A DNA stretch of 55,136 nt from Mariniblastus sp. (GTDB lineage Bacteria > Planctomycetota > Planctomycetia > Pirellulales > Pirellulaceae), in assembly GCA_023300235.1 (NCBI GenBank), contig JALZWN010000006.1:1-55136 (forward strand), written 5' to 3'. This document shows positions 16,893 through 25,113 of this stretch, piece after piece (within the stretch, counting starts at the first letter, position 1; every line of letters starts with the position of its first letter). The position numbers were made by a program, and so were the translations under genes. The notes under the pieces were generated by a model. The model searched no databases, had not been told where the DNA came from, and saw only the letters and a program-made list of their open reading frames with translations.

Positions 16893-17935
16893 CAGTGGTG
16901 TGGGGTGTCCTGGTAGATACTAGGTGAAATTTGATACGGTAACCATGCGTCTGCGTGAACAGCAAAATTCAACCAAACGGTTAAAGCTAGCGCATAGCAA
17001 ATGACGGCAGCCACTGGAATTGCTGAGTTGCTACTCAGGCGGTTAATACGGCCACATACAAATAATTGGAGGGGAATCAGGTAGATCCCCAAGCGGTCGG
17101 CAGCCGTCGATGAGAATTGCGTCAGGCCAATTGCGACTGCCGTAACCGCAGCAAAAATTCCCCAGAGTAATCGCTCTGAAGTGTTGTCGCAGAATTGCTT
17201 GTGGAAGAATACTAAAAGGAGTCCGGCAACTGCGCTCATGGCCAAACGAACTAACGCACCCGTTGAACTATATCGATCACTCTCAACGTAATCTTCGACA
17301 TATCCGACGGCTTCTGCGGCGAACAAAATGTAAATGCCTACGCAAGCACTGGCTAAGACGGCAGCGTAGTGAATTTGAGTACGGTTTTGCGTCGCGAAAA
17401 TTCCGAGGGGTAGCAAAATGAACGCTGATTTGTGAAAGACTCCAGCCATCGCAATCCAAAACAGAAAACGTACTGCCTTTTTATCCATAATGGCAATCAG
17501 GGCCAGCAGCTCGAACCCGACTGCGATCGACTGTCTTGTGTATCCCATTCCGACAACAACGACCAGGTAAGCAGTTGCTGAGACGAAAACAAGCCAAGGG
17601 GCCTCGAAGCGTTGTGAGAAAGCTGCAATGCCTGTCATCAAGATTGCGCCGGCGATGGTATTTACGCCAATAAGGCCGAGTCCCAAGTTATGGCAAGCAA
17701 TGTTTAATGCCGCATATCCGATGTCGTGAGAGACGTATCGCCAGTTTTCAATTGAGCTGTTCTGAGCGCGGGTAAAGGTCGTTAGGTAGGTAGACCAGTC
17801 TCCACCCACTTCATGGCGAATCCCAATGGCAGTCGCCATAACGATCGCAACGCAAACAATTACTTGTCGACTCTCCCGAAAGGGGCGATGACCAGCACAG
17901 GTGGCCAGTGCAAATAGTAGGTAGTAGGCAATCAC
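16892..17935 (-). CDS. EpsG-family polysaccharide polymerase (Wzy-like)
   Basis: A 347-residue multi-span membrane protein. The signature near the N-terminus (IGIRHEVGGDWSTYL, about residues 37-51) is the R.....G.D...Y pattern of the EpsG family, which polymerises repeat units in the periplasm. About ten hydrophobic helices follow, with the family's loop after the first pair. It sits between the dTDP-sugar genes and a glycosyltransferase and is coupled to the latter by a TGATG overlap. Confidence 0.82.
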   Translation of the reverse strand: MIAYYLLFALATCAGHRPFRESRQVIVCVAIVMATAIGIRHEVGGDWSTYLTTFTRAQNSSIENWRYVSHDIGYAALNIACHNLGLGLIGVNTIAGAILMTGIAAFSQRFEAPWLVFVSATAYLVVVVGMGYTRQSIAVGFELLALIAIMDKKAVRFLFWIAMAGVFHKSAFILLPLGIFATQNRTQIHYAAVLASACVGIYILFAAEAVGYVEDYVESDRYSSTGALVRLAMSAVAGLLLVFFHKQFCDNTSERLLWGIFAAVTAVAIGLTQFSSTAADRLGIYLIPLQLFVCGRINRLSSNSAIPVAAVICYALALTVWLNFAVHADAWLPYQISPSIYQDTPHH

Positions 17936-18044
17936 GGCAGTTCACTACCTACCCGCCAGGCGATTGGAGATCCCTGCTGCTTTGCGTTTTTGAAGTGAGT
18001 GGTGGAAAACGTGTTTCTGTACCACCGGCAAGCACACGTTTTCA

Positions 18045-18953
18045 TCAGTTTGGGCTCCCGGTGCTTAAGTTGGGCACGCGTGGACTGACCGGATGCCAAT
18101 TTCGTAACGAGCGGATGATTGCGTCTTCCACAGAAGAAATTTTAACACCCGCATCGGTCAACTTTGAGTTGTCCATCACACAGTTTGAGCGAGGTGTTTT
18201 GGCCGCTACTTTCATGAATTGGTTTTCGTTTTCAAAGAAACTAAATTCTTGATCGAGCTTCAGTTCCTTTTTAATTAGGTCCACAACTTGGCGAGCGGTT
18301 ACTGAGCCGGTGTTGGTCACATTGTACGTGCCAAATGGAATTCTCTGTTTCCAGCTGGCCCAACAGCAGGCAGCGAACTCATCCAGATGAGAAATTGAAT
18401 TCTCGGCGTCGAGCAAACGATCGTAGTTGATTAGTTTGGACAGATAATTCCGAGGCCCATCGAGATGGTTAAACGGAATTCGCAAACGCCATTGAAAAAC
18501 GTTTTCTGCATCGGCCAAAACTTCTTCGCCGATTGCCTTGCAGCCGGAATAGAAACTGCAATTGTTGGTTCGGAAACAAAAGTTGGGTTCGTCGGTTTCT
18601 TTAAAGCCAGAACCGTCTGTGTTGCGGCCGGTGTAGATGCAGCCAGACGACACGTGTCCCCAAGCCAGCTTGGTCGCCTCACAAGCCTCGCGAATGATGC
18701 CTGGAAGTATCGCGTTGCCAAGAAGGCAGTCAGCTTTGTAGATCTCGCAGGCGTCGACGTTGGGTTTACCCGTGTAGCCTGCGGTATTAATCAAAAATTC
18801 TGGCTGCGTCTGGCGAATTAGCTCTATCAACGTATCGCGATTGGCATAGTTGTAGTCCGCTCGTGAGATCACACGGAATTCAACGTCGCTTTGTTGAAAG
18901 AGTCGCTGGAAGGAGTGGCCTACGTATCCGTTTCCGCCAAGCAATAAAATCAT
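18045..18953 (-). CDS. NAD(P)-dependent sugar epimerase/reductase (RmlD-like SDR)
   Basis: A 302-residue extended short-chain dehydrogenase. The Rossmann loop is LLLGGNGYVGHSF (residues 3-15). The active-site region has the YxxxK motif in FYSGCKAIGEEV, with the preceding Ser/Thr in HVSSGCIYTGRN. The size and NTAGYTGKPNVDACE segment resemble dTDP-4-dehydrorhamnose reductase and related sugar-nucleotide reductases or epimerases. With rmlA directly upstream it probably helps make a dTDP-linked deoxysugar, but rmlB and rmlC are not in this window. The exact reaction is uncertain. Confidence 0.75.
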   Translation of the reverse strand: MILLLGGNGYVGHSFQRLFQQSDVEFRVISRADYNYANRDTLIELIRQTQPEFLINTAGYTGKPNVDACEIYKADCLLGNAILPGIIREACEATKLAWGHVSSGCIYTGRNTDGSGFKETDEPNFCFRTNNCSFYSGCKAIGEEVLADAENVFQWRLRIPFNHLDGPRNYLSKLINYDRLLDAENSISHLDEFAACCWASWKQRIPFGTYNVTNTGSVTARQVVDLIKKELKLDQEFSFFENENQFMKVAAKTPRSNCVMDNSKLTDAGVKISSVEDAIIRSLRNWHPVSPRVPNLSTGSPN

Positions 18954-19028
18954 GTTCGAATCGATTTAGAAGTGTTTAAAAGAGGTCGGCCCGTCACTCG
19001 AGTTGTCTCAAGCGGTGGCGACTGGCAA

Positions 19029-19907
19029 TTAGTGATTGATCACGCTACGCAGGTAATTGCCGTAAGAATTGTTGTACTGTTCAGCGAGCTTTCGCAGTTG
19101 GCTACGATCGATGAATTGCATTTTGTAAGCGATCTCCTCCAAACAGGCAATCTTCAAACCTTGGCGTTTTTCCACCGCCGCAACAAAATTGCAAGCATCT
19201 AGCAGGGAATCCTTGGTGCCTGTATCCAACCAAGCGAATCCTCGTGAGAACAATTCGACTCGCAATTGCTGTTGTTGCAGGTAGATCCGGTTTAAATCGG
19301 TGATCTCCAGCTCGCCGCGAGCAGAAGGTTCTAAGCTGGCTGCCATTTGCACGACTTGGTTGTCGTAAAAGTATAAACCGGGCACAGCATAATTAGACTT
19401 AGGGTGTTCCGGTTTTTCTTCGATCGCGATCACGTTGCCGTTCGCATCGAACTCTACAACTCCGTAGCGCTGTGGGTCGTGAACACGGTAACCAAAAATT
19501 GTCGCCCCTTCGGTTCGCGAAGCGGTCGTTTCGAGGATCGTTGTTAACTGGTTGCCGTAAAAAATGTTGTCGCCCAAAACCAAAGCAACATTGTCATCGC
19601 CAATAAAATCCGCACCAATGATAAACGCTTCGGCCAAACCGTTGGGGGCTGGTTGTTGAGCATAGCTGAATGACATGCCCCATTGGCTACCATCGCCTAG
19701 CAGCGATTCAAACTTCGGTAAATCTTGTGGCGTCGAAATGATCAAGATGTCCTTGATGTTGGCCAGCATCAAAGTCGACAGCGGATAGTAGATCATCGGC
19801 TTGTCATAAATCGGGAGTAGCTGTTTGCTAACCGCTTGTGTGATTGGATGCAAGCGACTGCCAGTGCCGCCGGCGAGCACGATGCCCTTCGTAGTGTGTT
19901 GTTGCAT
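19029..19907 (-). CDS. rmlA: glucose-1-phosphate thymidylyltransferase
   Basis: A 292-residue enzyme making dTDP-glucose from dTTP and glucose 1-phosphate. The nucleotide-binding signature [16 protein letters not shown] is at residues 8-23, followed by [27 protein letters not shown] (Mg-binding Asp), GVVEFD and [20 protein letters not shown] are also typical of RmlA/RfbA. The length fits the family. It is the first gene of the leftward polysaccharide block and faces the wzc-like gene across an 880-bp control region. Confidence 0.95.
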   Translation of the reverse strand: MQQHTTKGIVLAGGTGSRLHPITQAVSKQLLPIYDKPMIYYPLSTLMLANIKDILIISTPQDLPKFESLLGDGSQWGMSFSYAQQPAPNGLAEAFIIGADFIGDDNVALVLGDNIFYGNQLTTILETTASRTEGATIFGYRVHDPQRYGVVEFDANGNVIAIEEKPEHPKSNYAVPGLYFYDNQVVQMAASLEPSARGELEITDLNRIYLQQQQLRVELFSRGFAWLDTGTKDSLLDACNFVAAVEKRQGLKIACLEEIAYKMQFIDRSQLRKLAEQYNNSYGNYLRSVINH

Positions 19908-20790
19908 GGTTAGTTTTTGGTTAGTCTGAAAAGACGGGTAGCAGCAGTTTACTGCGATTTAGTTTGGTGGGGCTGTGGTCGATTTTGTCGTCTGCCAAAG
20001 CAGACTCCGTCCCTCTGGGTGACGGAGCATCCTTTTTGGGGGGGCCGTCACCGCCTAGCAGGTGCGGTTGGGATTGCGGGTAAGTGAAGCGCCGGTTGGC
20101 AATCAAAGCTAGATGTGATCCAAGTTATCCAAAGTAGTTTTGCATCGAAACTAAAAGGAAGCTTTTCCGGCTTTTCCAAGAAGGCAGCGATGTGAGAACT
20201 TGGATTTAGACGTTTTTTCGTTGAACCCGAACGACCAGCTTTGCGTAATGTTAAAAGAATCTACAAGCTTGGGAAGCTGGCTAGACTGGGCGGGGTTTGG
20301 CTCGGGTTTTGTTTGGCTCGGTTTACATCTGAAAATCGCTTGGCAGACGGTCTGATTTCCGTTTGAATTTTGGTGAAGAATATCTGCTTTTGCCTTTGAA
20401 ATCCACCTGCCTCAAGCTGTCCGCCTGTAGCAGTTGGCGTTTTGTTTAGTTTGGGTTGATTCTGAAAAGTGACAGACAAAAGACGCCACAACCGTTAAAC
20501 TGATCATACCCGTCGTAATCCCGATTTGCTCAAATCGGGACGAGAGCGCTCCTTTGGGAGGATATCTCGCGATTGGATTGTGGCGTTTACGAAACACTGA
20601 CGGGCTGCCTATTTTGCCCAGTCGGCACGATTGTTACCGAAGTTGCTGAGTCTAGCAGAGATTCCACTATAAACGATTACCCAACTACGTAAAATATCCT
20701 AGCTTATAAGGCGTCGTCGTTACAATGAACGGATGATGCCAAAGTTAAACGCGTCATGCCCCAACTCCTCCACGTTGCTGAAACACCACA
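19908..20790. promoter_or_regulatory. divergent control region between rmlA and the autokinase gene
   Basis: No credible gene in 880 bp. It must hold the promoters for both arms of the polysaccharide locus. Visible elements are a near-perfect inverted repeat at 20519-20540 (arms TCCCGATTTG and CAAATCGGGA, 2-nt centre), which could be an operator or RNA hairpin. A plus-strand hairpin CTCCGTC/GACGGAG at 20006-20028 is followed by CATCCTTTTT and resembles a terminator without a gene before it. A minus ORF at 20412-20597 covers the palindrome and is not convincing. Confidence 0.45.
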
Positions 20791-23265
20791 ATGACGCTAC
20801 TCCCGACCACTCCTGCCTCTTCGCCGAATGCAACTAGTTTGCAACCTGCTCCGGCGCCTATCGCCAACGCTTACAGTCCAGCTCCAGCTCAAAATCAGCC
20901 TGCTAGTGGGTTTGATATTTGGGGCCCATTGGAACGTCGGAAGTACCTAATTGCATTGTTCTCGATTGTTGGGGCAGTGATTGGATACGTATACTACGTC
21001 AACTGTCCTAAGGTTTATTCGTCGAATGCGTTGTTGATGATCACGACGCAGAGTCCGCCCTCCCTGATCGATCGCGAGTTCCGCAGTAGCAAGCAGTCAC
21101 TGGACAAGCAGATCAGTTTGATTGCCAGTGAATTGGTTTTAAGGCGAGCCGTCGACCGAGGAAATCTTGATGGCATGAAGACATTCGTCGATTCGACATA
21201 CCCGGTAAGCGATTTGAAAGAAATGCTTGAAGTGCTGCCTGTCAGCGAAGAAACCCTTTCCATCGTCTGTACTGGTCCCGATCAAGACGAACTGCCGACT
21301 ATCGTTACCGAGATCATTGCATCCTATAACACGGAAATCGAAAAAGACTCAAAGACAGACAGCCAAAAAGTAAAGGATCACATCCAGAGCTTTAAGGACA
21401 AGCTTTCTGATGATAAAGAATACGCCGAAACTGAGCGAAGCAACTTGTGGGTCAAGTTGGGGATCGAATCGACGGACAGTCAAGGCAACATCATCAACCC
21501 GCACAACAAGAAGCTATTTCGCCTGCAGGACCAGCACGATAGCTTGCGGCGTAACTTGAAAGAAGTTCAAGATCGAGCTCGGCTGTTGGCCAAAAACCTT
21601 AGCATCGATCAAGAAACCGGAATGATTGACGAAACTCAAGTCAAGATTTCCGCAATTGAAGCTCAGGAATACTTGAATCTCACACGGGCAATTTTCAAAG
21701 AAGAAGCCCTTGGTGGCGACCGAGTTATCCGTAACTTGCAGCCAGATTTGCAACGTCGTCAGGCGGTTCAACAGCAGATCTGGGATCGAGATTCACGATT
21801 GACCGACTTGCAGTTCGAACGAGCAAGGCTCTCCGATGTGTTCGGCCGCGGTCACAAGTCCATCACCTCGTTGGACAAGCAGATCAAGTTTTACAATACT
21901 CAGCGAGACGATTTGGCCGGTCAGTTGAATGATTTGGAAGACCACATTCAAGCTGAGGCACAACAGCTTAAGTCACAGCTTTCGGTGAAGAGCGACAAGC
22001 CGCCAATGGATTTGGAAGATTTTCGTGCCAGCGAAAATCGTGAGTGGATTCGCATGTACCAGTTGAAGTTGCAGCACGAGCAAAGCCGTTTGTTGAAGAA
22101 TCGACAAGCGTTGGAAGAAGAGATTTCAACGGATACTAAAAAAGCTCAGGCAGTAGCGGCTGGGATCAGTAAGCTGAATCTATTGCAAAATCAGATCGAC
22201 GAAAAAGGCGAACTCGTTAGTGGGTTTGTAAATAAGCTTTCTGAATTCAATATTCTCTCGAAAGATAAATATTCGACGACGACCGTGAAAGTGTTGAACA
22301 CGCCTAAGCGTGGTGCCAAAGTGGCTCCATCGTTGCCAAAGTCGTTGGCACTGGGAACGGTCTTGGCATCGTTGCTAGGGTTTGGTTTGGCGATCTTGGT
22401 CGACCAAAGCGAACTTGCTTACCGCAACCCAACGGAGATTTTCCAACGGCTGCACATTCCAGTGGTCGGACGGATTCCTCGAATCAACATCCGCCAGATC
22501 GAAGCCAAGCAGGGACACGCATCCTTGGTGGCGGCTCACAAGCCATCGGCAACGGCATCGGAGTCATTCCGTGACGTTAGAACAGGATTGTTCTTCCGAT
22601 CGAATGTGGATGACATCAAGACGATTTTGTTCACTAGCCCTTCACCGGGGGATGGCAAGTCGACCACGACTGCGAACATTGCGATTTCGATCGCACAAGC
22701 CGGTAAGAAGGTTTGCTTGATCGACGCTGACTTCCGCCGTCCGCGAGTACACCAGTACTTTGGCCAAGAATTGTCGCCAGGGTTGTTGGGTGTGTTGTCG
22801 GGCGAAATGGAGTTGGACGAAGCGATCCAAGAGTGTGCGCTTCAGCGAGACTTGTACTTGATGCCTGCTGGAGGCCGTCCAAGCAATCCAGGTGAATTGG
22901 TTACGTCCGAAGAATTCCGCAATTTGATCGAAGCGTTACGAGAAAAGTTCGACTACGTGTTGATCGATTCGCCTCCTGTGTTGCCTGTTTCTGATCCGGC
23001 CACGATCGCCACGATCGTCGATGGTGTGTACTTGGTGACTCGTATTCGCAAAGGCGTTAAGCTGACCTCGCAGAAGGCTAAAGAGACGTTGGATCGAGTT
23101 GGAGCCAACTGGATGGGTGTGATCGTCAATGGCGTGGACGAGAATCCGCACTACAGCGAGTACGGTTATCAGTACGGCAACTACAGCTACTACGGTGGAG
23201 TGTACGGTCGCTACCACGACAGCAACGCTCAGGTCTACCGCGATAAGATTGCGACCACGAAGTAG
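20791..23265 (+). CDS. polysaccharide co-polymerase / tyrosine autokinase (Wzc/BY-kinase)
   Basis: An 824-residue fusion of a chain-length regulator and a bacterial tyrosine kinase. The first membrane segment is at about residues 51-72, followed by a long periplasmic coiled-coil region, and the second is near residues 510-530. The cytosolic kinase has Walker A SPSPGDGKSTTTANIA, Walker A' CLIDADFRRPR and Walker B VLIDSPPVLPV. A tyrosine cluster (YSEYGYQYGNYSYYGGVYG) at the C-terminus is the autophosphorylation site. Phosphorylation cycling of such proteins controls polymer length and export. It is divergent from the biosynthetic genes and stands alone. Confidence 0.94.
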   Translation: MTLLPTTPASSPNATSLQPAPAPIANAYSPAPAQNQPASGFDIWGPLERRKYLIALFSIVGAVIGYVYYVNCPKVYSSNALLMITTQSPPSLIDREFRSSKQSLDKQISLIASELVLRRAVDRGNLDGMKTFVDSTYPVSDLKEMLEVLPVSEETLSIVCTGPDQDELPTIVTEIIASYNTEIEKDSKTDSQKVKDHIQSFKDKLSDDKEYAETERSNLWVKLGIESTDSQGNIINPHNKKLFRLQDQHDSLRRNLKEVQDRARLLAKNLSIDQETGMIDETQVKISAIEAQEYLNLTRAIFKEEALGGDRVIRNLQPDLQRRQAVQQQIWDRDSRLTDLQFERARLSDVFGRGHKSITSLDKQIKFYNTQRDDLAGQLNDLEDHIQAEAQQLKSQLSVKSDKPPMDLEDFRASENREWIRMYQLKLQHEQSRLLKNRQALEEEISTDTKKAQAVAAGISKLNLLQNQIDEKGELVSGFVNKLSEFNILSKDKYSTTTVKVLNTPKRGAKVAPSLPKSLALGTVLASLLGFGLAILVDQSELAYRNPTEIFQRLHIPVVGRIPRINIRQIEAKQGHASLVAAHKPSATASESFRDVRTGLFFRSNVDDIKTILFTSPSPGDGKSTTTANIAISIAQAGKKVCLIDADFRRPRVHQYFGQELSPGLLGVLSGEMELDEAIQECALQRDLYLMPAGGRPSNPGELVTSEEFRNLIEALREKFDYVLIDSPPVLPVSDPATIATIVDGVYLVTRIRKGVKLTSQKAKETLDRVGANWMGVIVNGVDENPHYSEYGYQYGNYSYYGGVYGRYHDSNAQVYRDKIATTK

Positions 23266-23386
23266 GTGGCGATTGGTGTCGCGTTATTGGGGGGAGCTAA
23301 GTTTTAGGCTTGGCTGCTTGGCGATAGCTTCGGTTTATCCCGCCAAAAACGCTGGGGGATCCTGCCTCCTAAAGCCGAAGGCTTGT

Positions 23387-23923
23387 TTACCTTCTCGCGT
23401 ATCGCGATAGCGTGAAATCGTATTCGTTTTTTTCGTCGGCTTGGAAGGCTTCGGTGGTGACGAGTTCGAACTGGTCCCAGTCGATCTCGGGCAATAGGGT
23501 ATCGCCGTCGATCTCTGTGTGGACTCGAGTCAGATAGATCTCGTCCACCCGTGGAAGCCCCAATCGGTAGATCTCTGCGCCACCGGTGAGGAAGGCGGTT
23601 TCTTGATCGTGGCAAGCGGCCAAGGCGTCTTCAATGGAGTGCACGACGGCAGCGCCTTCGAATTTGAAATCCCGATTGCGAGTGATGATCACGGTTTGGC
23701 GACCTGGCAAGAGGCGGCCGATCGAGTCGAAGGTTTTTCGACCCATGATGATGGCGTGTCCCATGGTGAGGGCTTTGAATCGCTTGAGGTCCGCCGATAG
23801 TCGCCATGGCAAATCGTCGTTGATGCCGATCACATTGTTTTCGCTGGCGGCAACGATCAGGGCGAGTTTGGGAGCTTGTTTGGGAGCTTGTTTGGGAGCT
23901 TGTTTGGGAGCTTGTTGGGACAT
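23387..23923 (-). CDS. folA: dihydrofolate reductase with QAPK-repeat N-terminus
   Basis: A 178-residue protein from ATG 23923. After four tandem Gln-Ala-Pro-Lys units (residues 4-19) the DHFR core begins: LALIVAASENNVIGINDDLPW, where the Trp and an Asp near residue 38 belong to the active site. GHAIIMGRKTFDSIGRLLPGR and the TGGAEIY loop are NADPH-binding motifs. It reduces dihydrofolate to tetrahydrofolate. The repeat is encoded by four identical 12-bp units. A longer start at 23998 would add 25 unlikely residues. No thymidylate synthase gene adjoins it. Confidence 0.92.
   Translation of the reverse strand: MSQQAPKQAPKQAPKQAPKLALIVAASENNVIGINDDLPWRLSADLKRFKALTMGHAIIMGRKTFDSIGRLLPGRQTVIITRNRDFKFEGAAVVHSIEDALAACHDQETAFLTGGAEIYRLGLPRVDEIYLTRVHTEIDGDTLLPEIDWDQFELVTTEAFQADEKNEYDFTLSRYARR
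23867..23914 (-). repeat. 12-bp coding repeat, 4 copies, in folA
   Basis: Four identical 12-bp units (plus-strand unit TTTGGGAGCTTG) encode Q-A-P-K repeated four times, just after the start codon. Copy number could vary by slippage without breaking the frame. Confidence 0.9.
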
Positions 23924-23998
23924 GGAATAAACGTCGGGGGCAGGTGGTTTGAATTCGGAAAACGTTAGAGTCGATCGAGGCGATTTTCGACAGGGCAA

Positions 23999-24546
23999 AT
24001 TTTGAAAAGCGTGGTGCTGATGTAGGCCGTGAACAGCTCGTCAGAGACGCCGCTACGGCCAAGCCACTTTGAAGCCAGCAGGTATCGGCCATTTTTTGCG
24101 GCGGCGATTTTCAGCTACGAAAGACACGAATCTCCGGAAAGGGCAAGAATCGAATCTTTCGAACCCTTCGTGAATTTCGTGGTAAGAACATGGTTTGGGT
24201 CACTTCCGTCGCTAGAAAACGCCCAATGCGTCCAGCCGAAGCTCAGCAGATGGCATGGGCGTCAATCGATGGAAATCGTTGAAATTTGACTCCAGAGCTG
24301 CCGATATAGTCAGTTTGACGTCGGTGGTTGCACCGTTTGAGCCCTCGCCGAGGTTTTTACCTTGTGAATTCGACCGCGGATCATTAACATAACGGCCCGA
24401 ATTTTGCGGGAAATCGATTCGAAATATTCGAATCCAAAGCGAAAACCGGTATCATTTGAAGTTAGACTGCCGTTTGCAAGCGAGCAAAACCAATACACGC
24501 GGTTGATCTCAACCGCTGAAGCAACATTTATTTAAGGAATCTCTAA
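23999..24546. other. intergenic with inverted dispersed repeat
   Basis: No gene seen. At 24115-24182 there is an imperfect inverted repeat (left arm CTACGAAAGACACGAA, right arm TTCGTGAATTTCGTGG) of the 'accacgaaattcacgaa' kind scattered in planctomycete genomes. The last 100 bp should contain the promoter of the small basic protein; the A/T-rich GAAATATTCGAATCC stretch is unassigned. Confidence 0.45.
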
Positions 24547-24636
24547 GTGGGTACTAAGAAAACCGGCAAAGGCCGCCGAAAAGTCGGTCGCAAAAAACGA
24601 CGCATGCGAGCTAAAATTCGGCATCGCAAAAAGTAG
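24547..24636 (+). CDS. 29-aa highly basic protein, candidate small ribosomal protein (bS22-like)
   Basis: GTG 24547 starts a 29-codon ORF with AAGGA nine nt upstream. The product has about 18 Lys/Arg out of 29 residues (GKGRRKVGRKKRRMRAKIRH in the core) and no acidic residue. Size and composition resemble the AURKAIP1/COX24-domain proteins and mycobacterial bS22, which bind 16S rRNA on the small subunit. The match is to a short low-complexity pattern, so function is tentative. The good ribosome-binding site, uninterrupted basic code and isolated position support a real gene. A structured repeat begins seven nt after its stop and may end the transcript. Confidence 0.7.
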   Translation: MGTKKTGKGRRKVGRKKRRMRAKIRHRKK

Positions 24637-24643
24637 TCTCACT

Positions 24644-24720
24644 CAGTGCTTATCCCAAGGCTTCGCGACAAAGCAGAAAATGCGTCGCTCAGAAAAGGTT
24701 GTGGGATAAGCTCTTGGTTT
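24644..24720. repeat. structured dispersed repeat, copy 1
   Basis: About 77 bp shared with 31884-31960. The outer arms CTTATCCCA (24649-24657) and TGGGATAAG (24702-24710) and the inner arms GCGAC (24665-24669) and GTCGC (24684-24688) can form a two-stem hairpin. Compared with copy 2 one outer pair changes from T-A to C-G on both arms. Confidence 0.75.
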
Positions 24721-25003
24721 GTCCAGGCGTTTTTGGAAACGCCTAGATTCACTGACTGCTCGTCGATCATCATCAGCCGCAGATCCGCTCTGCTGCCACG
24801 GACGCGAATTGCCACATCTTTGAGTGTGGCTTTTGTTCGTTAATGGGTGGCAATTGGGCTCAAAGGAACGGCTGGTTGAGCGGTAGCTCACTAAAACGAT
24901 TGGCCGGTTGCAGGAATCTTGTCGGTTGGTGATTGAAACCAAGCCCGTCGAGTTTGCGTTTGGGTAAAATGCCCAACGGTTCGCATTGATTTATTGCCGG
25001 CCT

Positions 25004-25060
25004 TGAAACCTGTTGGTTTAACCGAAACCTGTTGGTTTAACTGAAACCTATTGGTTTAAC
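25004..25060. repeat. three tandem 19-bp repeats with internal dyad
   Basis: Units TGAAACCTGTTGGTTTAAC, CGAAACCTGTTGGTTTAAC and TGAAACCTATTGGTTTAAC are head to tail with no spacing. Each contains AAACC-N4-GGTTT. They end 53 bp before the radical SAM start codon, a suitable place for operator sites or a structured leader. Confidence 0.85.
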
Positions 25061-25113
25061 GTCGTGCTTGGCAACCACCAAGAATTTGTCCATCGCTTTA
25101 ATAGGAAGCCAAT

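Larger units (their letters stand above)
24637..25113. other. spacer with structured repeat and triple 19-bp repeat
   Basis: No gene is seen between the small basic protein and the radical SAM gene. It contains the dispersed structured repeat (24644-24720) and three tandem 19-bp units (25004-25060), each annotated separately. A GAGC-ggta-GCTC hairpin at 24880-24891 looks superficially like a tRNA D-arm, but no tRNA can be built around it. Confidence 0.5.

Noticed and set aside
24870-24920. tRNA-like D-arm GAGCGGTAGCTC
   Set aside because: No T-arm (GGTTCGAATCC) and no acceptor stem can be paired; it is only a short hairpin.
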